Assembly: GCA_964247055.1 (NCBI GenBank)
Contig: OZ176056.1
Coordinates: forward strand, 6,944,001-7,008,000
Source: Paragordius varius
Taxonomy: Eukaryota > Nematomorpha
Length of the DNA: 64,000 nucleotides
Reading direction: 5' to 3'
Shown here: piece by piece, positions 36,331 to 48,426 of the stretch
How the letters are laid out: the number at the start of each line of letters is the position of its first letter
Position numbering within the stretch: the stretch's first letter is position 1
Position numbers and translations under genes: made by a program
Notes under the pieces: generated by a model
Database searches by the model: none
What the model was told of the DNA's origin: nothing
Seen by the model: only the letters and a program-made list of their open reading frames with translations

Positions 36331-37491
36331 AGAAAAGGTACAATATTTTAATGTGTTTAAATACGCTTTCTAGCATGCCTCCATCTACGATCGATATTTT
36401 AATAATTCGAGATATACTAATTTACAGTTTTCTTATCTCAAGCGAATCCAGGGGAATTAAAAATCCAGGCATAAAAACAATCGGGTGGATTAGTGAATCT
36501 ACCTTTTATCAAAATTGATTTTAAGTCTTCGACCACAAAAGATAAGGAGTATCGATTGCTAGATTTTTTCCGCGCGAGCTCTTAAATCCGGTAAATAATT
36601 ATATTCATAACCAGATCCCAATGGTGTTACGGAAAACCTAACTGTGTGATCGATGAAATTTGCCAATTTCTTGTAGTTTTCCCTTTTCTTTGGCAAACAG
36701 CAAATCTAATTTACTAAATATCAGAAAATATATGCGTATATATATGAGCCAAACAACAGTAAAAGGGAGTTTTTATGATTGTATTAATATTAAGTAAACT
36801 TAAAATTATCGAATTTGGGGTCTTTGCACACTCGTCCAAAAAAACATTCAGATCTCGGATGTTAATCTATCATATAAACTTAACTAAAACGTTACAAAAT
36901 AATAGATTGTACGATATCGGTGACAAAATATAGGAATAACATTTTATACATTAAATAATGGAGTTATCTAGTATAAATAATGGCAATATATTCATAATTG
37001 GTAGTACTAAAGTATAATCCGTGCATACTCTGTTAATGTATTTCCCGAAAAATCAAAATGTTTCGAACCAAAACGTAAAAAAAATTTAATAAAATTATTT
37101 CAGTCCTCATAATAAATTTTTGTTTCCCTTAAACTTGTGTTTAATATCAATATGTGTATAACTGAAAATTTGAATCACACAGTTTGGAATTTTTTCCTTA
37201 TAAAAAAGGTTAGAGACTTTCAACAAATTAATGACTAATTAATATTTGAGCCTCAGAGCTTGCAGTGATGATGTGAAAAATCGTTTTTTATACTTTGGCA
37301 TCGCACACAAAGTGTCTGACTGCTACCTGTATACACTATCCACCATGCTTTCACAACTTAAATGAGGAGGTTTTAAAGCAAATATTTTTTAGTTTTAAAG
37401 CATTGGATTAGTGATTTATTATTGGCCTTAGAATTGTGATAAAAACATCGATCTATCTGAGTGTGATAATGAAAAAGTATATATATCAATA

Positions 37492-38616
37492 ACACTGGAC
37501 AACAAATTTTTCTGCCACTCGAGTTTTTTAAATTTTCTGATATTTAGTATCATTTTAACAGTAAATCTGAAATAAAAAATATAACTCGTTGGAAGAATTT
37601 TGTATAATTTGATTTTTTTGATTATGCGCCCTCTTTATCAAAATTTTACTAAAAAATATTTTTCTTTGAAAATATACAAGTAATGCCCATTTGTAATATA
37701 TCATTCGAAAGAGTAATAAAAACTCTATAAAATGTATACTAATATGTATTACATCGACAGTTAATATTGGACACAAAGGGCGACAAACGCGCGAAGCGAG
37801 AGCATTTTTTTTAATTATTATACTTTTAAAACTAATGGATGAAAATAGCTCAAACTTTGTTTAGATGGTGATGAATGTCCAAAAAAAATAACACAAGAAA
37901 GTTTTTTTGAATAAAACATTTTTTTATTGCTTTTATATCACTCAAAACAACCATTTTTAAGTTTTTAGTATTTTAAAAATTACCATCTATCAATATTAAT
38001 TTATTTTCTTTATAAGGCTGATAATTTGGAAATTTTAAAGATAAAAACAAAGTTTAAGGTATTTTTGATCTTTTATAGCCAATATGTATAAAATTTACAG
38101 TTATAACTATGCATTTTAATATCCACTAGGTAAAATATTTATGATAATAATAATTTTTATTAAAAAAGCAAACCAAAAGCTTTTTCAAACATTTTTTTAA
38201 AATTAAATATTAATATAACCCTAATAATTATATTAAAATAATTTATATGATTTTCAAATTAGTTTGTCTGTGAAAATTCTTGACTTATTTAAGGATTGAA
38301 AATTTCGACCATTTAAATCCAAATAATTTTTACATCCGATGGATTTAAATGACTTACTACCATTTAAAAGATGCAGTTTTTTGCGCTCTTTCGAATGATA
38401 TAAAATACATGGCTTCTTATCTAAAACTTTTAATTTTCGAAATTTCGAGTTTAATGTTAAATCGGGGCCAAAAATTATCGATAAACTCTAATATAAAAAA
38501 ATTCTTTCATGCTAGACCAATTTTCTTTTCAGATATACTAATTATGTACTTTAATGAAATAAATTTTAAATTTACAAGAATGGCAGTTAAAAAAAGTTAA
38601 AATTTGTTGTCTAGTG
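37492..38616. mobile_element. TA-flanked DNA transposon, complete copy C
   Basis: 1125 bp with ends ACACTGGACAACAAATTTTT and AAAATTTGTTGTCTAGTG, flanked by TA (37490-37491 and 38617-38618). It lies in the last intron of the serpin pseudogene. It is related in end sequence and in the one-base end asymmetry to 27309-28450, but its interior differs. It contains a conspicuous GCGCGAAGCGAGAGC patch near 37790 shared with the truncated copy at 25058-25672. There is no transposase-sized frame, so it is a non-autonomous or decayed member. Confidence 0.85.
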
Positions 38617-39819
38617 TAATGTATTTTACATTTTACTAAAACCTAAAGAGACAAACAAAATTAGACACCATCCACATAAATTTTCACATTAATTATAGGA
38701 CATAATATTTTAGTTACCTATTGTATACCATTTTTCAGTCAAAAACAACATTTTTTCAAGCAAACGCAAAATTTTTTTTTCAAATTGCGTTTGCATTTTC
38801 AAGAAACAACATTTTCAATTTTTATTTCAAGCCAACATTCATCCAATCGCAACTTTTTAAGCAAATATTTCAAGCAAACGCAAAATTTTTTTAACCAAAG
38901 ACAACATTTTTTCAAACAAAAGTAACTTTTAAAATTAAATATTTCTTATTTTATGACAATTTATTATTAGGTATTTATATAATAAGTTAATGATTGATTA
39001 ATTAGCGTTGAATTATGATTTTAATTGTTTTTTATCAATATTTGATCGTATAATCTTCAAACATTTAAATGTTGCCCACAAGGTAATTGTATTATTTATA
39101 TGGAATAAACTTAATGACGTATAAGGATTACATTTTCAGATAATAAAGTTTTTTAATGTATATAGCAAAAGCAATGAATTTTTTTTAGAATTTTAATATA
39201 ATAAATAATACAATTCGGCTATGGCTAATAAAATGTTTGAAAATCATCATCAATATTGATAATAAAACAATAATATTTTAACGCTAAATTTTAACTAATT
39301 ATAAATACTTTATAATAAATAGTCAAATACTAAAAAAATGTTTTTTTTACAAAATTGTGCTTTTGCTTGAAAAGTTGTCTTTGGTTGAAAAAATGTTTCT
39401 ATGGATGAAGTAATGTTGCGTTTGTTTGATGTTGAGTAGATAACATTTTTTCAAGATAAGACAACATTTTGTCAAAACGCACATTTTTCAAGCAAACGCA
39501 AAATTTTTTCATCCAAATGCAACATTTTATTAACCAAAGACAACAATTTTCAAGCAAGAGAACAATTTATTAAATAATAAAAACAGTTTTTTTATTAAAT
39601 TTTAAACATGTGATTATATATTAAGTATTTATTGAATTTTAAGTTAATGTAACTATATTTTAGAGTTGAATTAAGGTTTTTATTGTTTTACAATATTTAA
39701 TGGTGATTTATTATATTAATTTACCCATAAACATTATTGATTATATTAATAATTTTTTCTTTTACAACTTTGGTATCACCTATAATCAATTTATACAATT
39801 GCATCAGGAGTGTTGAATA

Positions 39820-40262
39820 TATAAGGTTAGTCCTTGAAAATTTCAAATTGGTCCTTCAATTTAATTTTGATTTTTTTATTAATGCAATAAAATACTCATC
39901 AAAATCATTTTAAACCTTTTCTATTTATTTAACCAAAACTTTTAAATGAAAACCTACTTTATAAGGACCGTATTATTTACTATTGTCTCTTTGAAATTTT
40001 ATATAAAAATATAAGTTTTGTGGGTTATTAATTGTAAGATTTAGTTAAACATTAAAAAGTTATTATATTAAATTGTAAATTAGTTCGAAACAAAAATAAG
40101 TTATTAAAATGAAAATGTGTTGAATCATAAAATACTAATATAGGTAAAATTAAAAAAATAGATAATTAATACAAAAATAACGGTTGTATGCAAACTACAA
40201 AATATAAAGTGATCAACTTTAAGTGTAGGACAACTTTAAATGTTAGGACACACTTTAAGTGG
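39820..40262. repeat. M-type MITE nested in the foldback complex
   Basis: The left arm has TTAGTCCTTGAAAATTTC and AAATTGGTCCTTCAA, and the right arm has AACTTTAAGTGTAGGACAAC and related inverted units. The interior shares ATATAAGTTTTGTGGGTTATT with the element at 19140-19815, so the two are family members with the same arm unit type. The ends are approximate. Confidence 0.6.
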
Positions 40263-40278
40263 AAATATAGATTGATTA

Positions 40279-41408
40279 CACTGCTCAACAAGGTTTTGCA
40301 CCACCCCATTATTTTTGCATTCTCTGATACCTAATGGCATGGAAAGGCCAAAACAAAAAAGAAAATTGAGGCCACCAATAAGATTTTTCCAAGATTTAAT
40401 TTTTAAATTTGTATTTAATTCAAAAATAACAATCATTCCTCGTGTACATATGTTTAAATATTCAAACAAGCAAGTCGATACAAGTAATATTCCATGCATG
40501 GATAACAAATTCTAGGCATTAAATAAGATACTAAACAAGCTAAGAACCAAAGTATTAAAAATCTAAAAGGGGCTTATGTATAGTGGGATAGATATGGGCG
40601 GCTGCACAAGCTCTGCATATCCCCCAAGCGATCCTATAATTATGCCAGATATGGCAAAGATAACAATAAATAATCGTAAAGTTCGATAAGAGAGACTTGC
40701 AAGAAAAATTGTGGCAAATTGACATGTCAATTAACCAATTTACAGAATAAAGTTAGATAAATTCTACAATTAAATTGAATAAAAAGATTAGGTAAATACA
40801 AATGGTCCAACCCCATAATAGTAAATTCTACTAAAAGTAGCTACACAACATCCATCTGAAATTCAAAATACAAAACAACCAATAATTTTTAAAAAATAAG
40901 GTATATCCACTAGGTATAAATAAAGGAGTTTTTATAAGAACCAACTCAAGAGAAAAAGTCTAATAAGTACTCGAAAGAACGAAATCTAACAAAAAAATAA
41001 TAGCCTATCTGAAAGCCGAAGGTTTAAACCATAGAATGCCTTTTTTAGTATCTTTTTAAAAAAATTTTATATGTGTTAAAAATTCACTTGAAAAAAAAAG
41101 ACTAAATTTTGACGTTTAAGTCCGTACTATTTTTTTCTCTCTGATATTTAAATGACATATTTATATTTAAAAGATAGAGTTTAAAACGCTTTATTAAATG
41201 ATATTAAGTTTATAATATAATAACATTTTATTATAAAGTTATATTTAATTTTCTCTTGTTTTTGAAAAATTGAATAACCTATAAAATTTCAAAATTCTGA
41301 TTGGCGGGATCAAAAAAATTTTCAAATTCGGTTTTAAAACACTGAAATTAGTCATAATTTAAAAAGTTTGAGTGGTGGTTAAAAATGTCCAAATTTGTCG
41401 ACTAGTGT
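40279..41408. mobile_element. TA-flanked DNA transposon, inverted copy of 27309-28450
   Basis: 1130 bp with ends CACTGCTCAACAAGG and TTTGTCGACTAGTGT, flanked by TA (40277-40278 and 41409-41410). It aligns over its full length, in inverse orientation, to the copy in serpin B intron 1, with high identity by eye. The small frame at 40315-40515 has a counterpart at 28214-28414 (both contain PNGMERPKQKRKLRPP), but it is only about 66 codons and no transposase motif is visible. Confidence 0.88.
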
Positions 41409-42035
41409 TATAGATATAACTAAAGTTGTAAAAGAAAAAAATAATTAATATAATTAATTAATGGATTATGGGCAAAATTAAAATGTTTGAAAATCGATTT
41501 ACCAAATATTGATGATAAAACAATAAAAATCATAATTTAACGCTAAAATTAACACTTGGATATATTCATTTCAATACTTCGATTTAAATTAGGGTAGTTT
41601 ACCCGCTTGTTAAAATTAAATATTTTAAAAAATATGGAATAAATTGAAACCATGGCAAAGGTTCCACTTTAATAATATTAATGAACCGAAATATTAAAAA
41701 AAATATTCAAAATTACTTGATATCACTTATTGAGGGGTAAAACCCACAGGTAACAATTTAGTCAAAATGACTGTGTTAAATATAAAAATAATGCAAAATA
41801 TAAGACTATTTCTGTTTATAAATATTAAATGTAATTTTAATAAAAAAATAAATTAATCTGGCTTAGAATTGATATTTTGCAAAAATGATGTGAATAAATG
41901 GCGTCCAAGTATTTTTAAGCTAAATTTATTTAAATATTTTGGCTTATTATAATTAATATTAGGATAGAAGCATAAATTTAAATTGAAACCGTTTCTATCA
42001 GTAGTTTTTTAAAAATATCAAAATATTGTCTAAAG

Positions 42036-43675
42036 CAGGGCTTCTTAAACTATGGGTCGCGACACCATTCGGGGTCCCGTAGCAAAGTTATGGGGTTAGA
42101 GTGATAAAAATACAATTGAAAAAAAATGTTTTTTAACTTTTAAAATTATTGTTATAAAGAAAAATAGCAATCGTAGATAAATATATCATAAAACTTTCTG
42201 GTTCGGAAAGACTGTATATATAAGCATTTCTATTGCGATCATATATATTTATAAAAATAACAAATGCTATTGTGATCTGTTTTCGGAAAACCGGTAGACC
42301 CATACAAATCCAAATTTCAAAAAAAATAATCATTAATGAATGCCCCGACAATGGCTTCGCCCTTTACCCCGTGTCAAAAACGGTTTTTTTTAAAAACACA
42401 AGTCCACAAAAATCGTGTCTTTGCGACAATCCGGAAAACGTGCTGGTCTATTACAAATATGATTTTTTTACCTATTTTCGATTGCGCCGAACATAGTCGG
42501 CTTACTTTTTCAATTTTGGCTCTTTTTTACCCGCTCCCCCCGTAAAATGCCATTTTTTCAAAAAAACTAAATAATTTTTTGCCCAGGGTAATAGAACGTT
42601 AAAATTTAATGAGGATTCCAGGTATTCCCTGTTAAAAGGCAAAAATTTTAGTCTTGCGTTTTTTTAATATTGGCTGCTGGGTAAACAGATAGCCGCCAAG
42701 AACCGCCACTATATAGAAATTGCGTTGTTTTGAAGCTATTTGCAGAAAATTTATGAAGCCATATGAGCTCATTAAAGGCTCTAAATATTACCCGTAACTA
42801 GGTAAAAATCAAGATCAAGTTTTTTTATTAGCCGTTAATTTGGGGCCTTAATGCCCTTACGCCATCATATAACGAGTATTTAGTGTTAGGGTATTTTTTC
42901 GAATAACCCATGAGACGATGGTATCAAAAATGTTTCCAAATATTTGCCCCATAAAGGCTAAGAATTTAATTCAGCGCTTTTTCCATATAGGTCAATTAGG
43001 GATCTACCGATTTAAAACCGAGCCATACAAAATGGCGTAGTTTTACAGCTAATTTTCAAAAAACTTAAGAAGTTATTCGAGTTCAGTTAAACACAAATCT
43101 GGGGAATTTGTATAATATCATTCTTTCCTTTAAAACGGGACCACAAATGATTTACTTTTTATATCCCTTGATCCCAGCTGTGGGAGCACTTGAAAATAGA
43201 ACTTTTGACATGATTTCGTAAAACAAAAATCTTAAAATAACTCCAATGATATTAGAATAACTTTAATAAGGGACAGTTTAAATATAGTTAATTTCGTGTA
43301 ACAATATTGAGCCTATGCAAAAACCCCTAAAAGAATTAAAGACATTCTTTTTATTAAATATGTTTTTTACCATTTTTTATCTCCATTAACTCTATATTTT
43401 GCAAATTTTTAAGAATAATTATCGGTGAGACTACGTCACAGCGAAGCGTGACAGGGCCAGCTAATATATAATTTACTATGAATCAGAAAATGTCATAGAA
43501 ATTATAAAAAATGTAGATTAATTTTTGTCAATCTCTTAAAACCGAAATAATCCTGATAGATATTATCTAGTGCTATTTCGAAGAAACTATTATTTTTCTT
43601 TTATATTTGTTGGGGTCGTTACGAAACTCGCAATCATAAATGGGGTCGGGAACTACAAAAGTTAAAGAAGCCCTG
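42036..43675. mobile_element. Short hAT element, family G, carrying a Helitron
   Basis: The ends CAGGGCTTCTTAAACTATGG and GTTAAAGAAGCCCTG match the 5.6-kb element at 14697-20294. A perfect 8-bp duplication GTCTAAAG flanks it (42028-42035 and 43676-43683). The hAT part is only about 400 bases (203 left, 211 right) and has no transposase, so it is a MITE-like deletion derivative. Its middle is occupied by a Helitron-like element at 42239-43464. Confidence 0.93.
42239..43464 (+). mobile_element. Helitron-like non-autonomous element
   Basis: Starts TCATATATATTTATAAAAAT and ends with a short hairpin (GTCACAGC, GAA, GCGTGAC with one bulged base) followed after a few bases by CAGCTAA, that is, the Helitron 5-prime TC and 3-prime hairpin plus CTRR rule. 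It sits between A and T with no target duplication, as Helitrons do. Base composition is clearly more GC-rich than its surroundings. No Rep/helicase frame is seen in the 1226 bases; the overlapping small frames at 42133-42545 are not supported as genes. Confidence 0.75.
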
Positions 43676-44878
43676 GTCTAAAGGTATTTAGATACCCCAA
43701 ATTGAACCAAACTTTAAATAACTTTAACATAAAATTAAATAAATACTTAATATATTACTTAAGTGTTATAAAATAAAAAATATTGATTATAATTTTTAAA
43801 AAAATGTTGCTTTTGATTAAAAAGATGTTGTGTTTGGTTGAAAAAATGTTGTTTTGGGTGTATACAAGCAATATGTTTTAATATATAAAAACACAATTTT
43901 TCAAAATCTGATTTTTCGAGATAAAATATTTGCACCTATTTCCTTAATAAAATATATGTGATTTTAAAGCTGTATAATTTCTTTAATAACCAATTAAATG
44001 TTTACTTTTTATGGCACGTGAGTTCTTTGGAAAAAAGATCCATCATATTATAATTTGTTTGAAGGTCCATAAAAGGCACACCTACACTTCCTGTATACTA
44101 TTTAAATTTGCGTTTCTTTATTTGGTGAATAACATTAGGATACGCCTTAAGTGTTGTTTCAAGACGATTAGTATCATGATCATTTGGTATTAATTAGACC
44201 ATTTTATATTTCTTTCGATATGGGATTATGACGACTGATCTGAGTTCTCTATAATCACCTAATTGATATTTTATTCCTTCCCCAGATAACATTGCAACTG
44301 GAATAGGATTTCCATCGAAAAAAAAGGTAGCAGCACTTTATTTTAAAAATATTAAACTTGAGGCAGCGTATAAGGAAAATATAGAAATAAAATTTAATTT
44401 ACACCCTGTATAGCTAAATTGTTTTAACGTTTTGATATTTTTTTATGTCTTACAAATGAAATTTTAAACCAAAATCTGAGCTCTTTATCAGATGTATAAG
44501 TATTTAAAAATAAAAGCTTGTCTTATATGGATATATGACTTCGAAATTACAAAGATATAGAAGTAGATGAAAAGCTGTTTGTATAAAAGCATGTACGCCA
44601 CTATTATATTATCTGACCTGATTTTAACTATTATAATTTTAAAGCGATAGATAAGTTTTTTTAATTCAATTAAATTATCGAAAATATCTAACTAAAAAAA
44701 TATTCTTTTTATACACACTTAATATATGCTACCCAAATCACCTGTTAAAGAGCCCATGAAAAACAAGCCACCTCCAATCGTATATATACTGCTAGTGTTA
44801 TGGTTTCCCTTAACCGGTTCGAAAAGCGTTTAAAGTGTCCTCCAAACTCTCGAGTATAGTGTTCATTAAGTAAATTGG

Positions 44879-45107
44879 TGATGGAAGTAAGGTTATATAA
44901 CACAGAATAATAGAAATAAAGATATATTAAACAGAAATTTAAAGTATCAGAAATCAAAACATGTGTAATATTATAATACAGCAATTATATACTAGCTATT
45001 TCGCTTGAAGCTACAATTAACATTAACTAGGTGTATCACAAAGAGTTATAATTGTTTACAATTATATAGGTGCGTCTGTGTCTGCGACAGTAGGATCCAA
45101 CTTAACA
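44879..45107 (-). repeat. Downstream LTR of the outer Gypsy element
   Basis: A 229-base direct repeat of 53400-53627, bounded by TG and CA on the + strand. It abuts the ATTGG duplication at 44874-44878 within serpin exon 2 sequence. Confidence 0.92.
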
Positions 45108-48100
45108 TCACTCTTCCCCCGTCCTTGATATCTATGTGGTGGGTGTCGGATTCGTGTAGGGTATCGCCGTTCTGTATGAGTGTCAGTGGTAGATGCTATA
45201 GTGGGTGTTTGTTGGGATGGCAACTCAATGATGGGTTGCGAGGGCTGGTGTGGAGGTGAAGTCGGGGCTTCGGTCGTGGCAGTAGGGTACCTAACATATA
45301 GGTCATGCGATGTTGGAGTTTCTTCGGGCGAAATTGTCTTACCCATTATTCTTTCGCCTCCTTCCCTTGGTCTCAGTTGGTCTGCGTGTTTTCGGATGAT
45401 TTTATTATCATCTTGTATTTCATATGAGAGTAATCCGAGTCGTTTATTTAAAATTCCTCGCCAACCATTCGATAGTTCATTTTTTATGTATACTTTTTCG
45501 TTTTCATGGTATTCGTGATTAGGTTGTACATCGTCTAAGAAGTTTGTTTGTTTATATTGAAGCCATGTGATTGGATTGGGTAGAGTACGTTTTAGAAAAA
45601 GTTGAGCGGGACATGTATTTGTAGCACTGTGTATGTTAGTGCGGTATCCCCAAAGTGTGTTATTTATTTTTGAATGTGGGTCATCGTCTTCTGCTGACCG
45701 ATAATGTGTTTTTAGGGTATATATTACTCGTTCCACCAATACGTTAGTTTTTGGATGATACGGAACTGATGTTACATGTTTAATGTTTCCCGTTTCCATG
45801 ACTTTTTTAAACTCCTCAGATGTAAAGTAAGACGCGTTGTCGGTTACTACTTGGAGATTCATATCGACTGAAACATTCGTCTACGAAATTTAAGATATTT
45901 TTGGTCGATATCATTTTCCATAGTTTAACTTCGACCCATCGAGAATAACTGTCAATAAGAACTACTAAATAATAATTGTCTATCGGGCCTGCTATATCTA
46001 GATGTAATCTCTCCCATATTGCTGTATTCGTGTTCCAATTGTATGTGGGATTCAGTTTTCGCATCGAACGGTTTTCTTGACACTTTTTACACGTATCTAC
46101 CCACTTTTTTATGTCGCTTTCCATATTGTGCTTAAAGACTATTTGTTTTGCTTGTTCGTACATTGCTTTGAATCCGGGGTGTCCGACGTGTAATAATTGT
46201 AAGATATTTATTTTTTGAGATTCGGGAATTATTAATCTATCATGCCAATATAATAACCCGTATGTATTTTCAATTTCATTTCTAAAACTGTGGAATGGAT
46301 GTAATATTTTATTGGACCAGTTGTTTGTTCTTAGTGCCCTTATTACATGTTTTAATACAGGGTCGGTTTCGGTCTGGCTTCTAATATGGTCACGATTTAT
46401 ATTGAATAGATTACTAATGACTAATCTTACATGTTCTGCTGTTTGAAAGCTTTCTGTGTCTTGTTGTTGTGGTTCTGTCGGCATGCGGGACAATGAATCT
46501 GCGATGTTTTCGTGACTTTTAATGTACCGTAGATTGTAATTAGTAGCTTGGAATTATTTATTTGGTCTAATTTACGATTATTTTTAAACAGTTATATTAG
46601 CGGTTTGTGATCAGTACGTAGTTCAAACTTCTTCCCCGTAATGAACGTTCTAAATTTTTCAAAAGCGAAAAGTATGGCTTGTGATTCCTTTTCTATCACT
46701 GAATAATTTTCTTCGGGTTTAGACCACTTTCTAGATGCGTAGGCAATGGGTTTATATATGCCCTCCTGCGTGTTCTGTAGTAACACTGCTCCGTACCCTT
46801 TATTCGAGGCGTCTGTTTCGATTATTATAGGTAACCCAGGGTTGAACGGAGTTAGTTTAACAGTATGACATATTATTTTACTGGCTCTGTTAAAATAATC
46901 GTGGTTTTTGGTCCATATCCAGGGTTTTTTATAACTGCTTAGGTCGTGAAGTATAGCCAAACTTCCATGCAATTTCGGGAGGAATCGTGTGTGACAATTT
47001 ATTAAGCCTAAGGAGGACTTGAGTGTTGTTTTGTCACTGGGTCTTGGGAAGTCTTATATGGCTTTAACTTATCGGCAGCTGGTGATATGCCTTGATATAA
47101 CATATTCCAAATAGCTTACAGACGGTTGAAAAAGTTTTAGTTTCCTTTTACTTAATTTTAAACCAGAATCGTCTAAACGCTTAAATACCCTTTCTAAGTT
47201 TCTTTTATGTTCGTTTCGGTTTTTTCCTGTTATTAAAATATCGTCTAAATATACAGCTGTTCCTGGGCATTCAAATAAAATCTTATCAATTATTCTTTGA
47301 ATAATGCAGGGGGCGCTTGTTAGGCCAAAGGGAAGCCTTTTATATATAAAATACCCTTGGGGTGTGATTGTTAATAACTTTTGATTTTCTTAATCTATTG
47401 GCAATTGCAGATATGCGTCTTTCAAATCGAATACCGAAAATGATTCTCCTAATCCTATTTTGGAAACTAAATCGTCAAATGTCGGTATATTATGACTGTC
47501 ATCTACTAGATGTGGATTTATTGTAACACGATAATCTGCACATAACCTTAGAGAACCATTCGAATTTGTTATACAAACAATAGGGGTGGCCCAGGTTAAT
47601 TTCTCAGTCGTAGGGTCTAATGGTTTGATTATGTCCGCTTCTAAAAGTCTCTTAATTTCAGAGTTGACTTTTTCTTTTAACGGTATCGGGATGCGGTGAC
47701 ACTTAAAAATTTTTGGTTTTGTATTGTTTTTTTAAAAAAAGTTTGATAGGGGTTCCCGTGAAACACCCTAACTTTTCACAAAAAAGTGAATTAAATTTAT
47801 TAACAAGTGAATTTTCCTCAAATGTATTAATATTAAAACATTTACAACAATTTCTCAACTGTTTTATGGCATTCGGGAATTCTTGTAGCCAATCCCAACC
47901 AAGGATTGCTGGGGCCTTCTTTCCGCTTACAACCATACACGCCAGAGATTTTGTTTCACCATCGCATTGTACCGTGACCATACAACTACCCTTGGAATTA
48001 ATTCTTTGTCCACCATAGCTATACAAATCTGGGCCTGTTTGTTGCAACTCGGGCTTACCAATATTTTCCCACGCTTGACAATCGATTATAGATACGCTTG

Positions 48101-48190
48101 AACCTGTGTCTATAATCATGTGTATTGGCTTGCCATTTATTATTATTGCTATCTTGGGGGTGGCTCCAGATTCAACATACTGAACGTTGC

Positions 48191-48426
48191 TGTAAGGTTA
48201 TAATATTCTATTTTGTTAACACACTCAATTCATGTTGCATCAGTTATTTTGTATTTGAATATTATATAAATATTTCGTGTTAAAGCTTATCTGTTGTTAA
48301 GAATAACGATTGTGTAACGTCTACACAAATAAGGCATGCACACAAAAAAAGAATTGTGATATAATAGCCAGTCACTTTTTTATTTTGATATACCATATTG
48401 CTATACGTGAATAAATCAACTTTTCA
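48191..48426 (+). repeat. 5-prime LTR of the inner Gypsy element
   Basis: 236 bases, from TGTAAGGTTATAATATTC to AATCAACTTTTCA. It is near-identical to the 3-prime LTR except for a length difference near its end. Confidence 0.93.

Larger units (their letters stand above)
38728..43858. repeat. Foldback element complex with minisatellite arms (M family), carrying three insertions
   Basis: Begins CCATTTTTCAGTCAAAAACA and ends GAAAAAATGTTGTTTTGGG, flanked by TGTATA (38722-38727 and 43859-43864) in the last intron of the serpin pseudogene. The intron of gene C near 60330 lacks it. Arms are arrays of roughly 20-bp units such as TTTTTCAAGCAAACGCAAAA and AACCAAAGACAACATTTT. The orientation is direct at 38740-38940 and 39440-39560, and inverted at 39345-39430 and 43803-43858. 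This implies two head-to-tail units, the second now split by the M-type element at 39820-40262, a TA-element and a hAT. The AT-rich centre is itself partly palindromic (39670-39790 against 41410-41550). Confidence 0.75.

Noticed and set aside
42133-42545. Three overlapping frames in the Helitron-like element
   Set aside because: No Rep or helicase motif, mutually overlapping on both strands, and the element is too short to be autonomous.
44011-44193. A + strand frame beginning MAREFFGKKIHH, repeated at 60490-60672
   Set aside because: Both are antisense shadows of serpin exon 3 in the pseudogene and gene C.
45005-45518. Two + strand frames with cysteine-rich text
   Set aside because: Antisense to the integrase tail of the outer Gypsy element.
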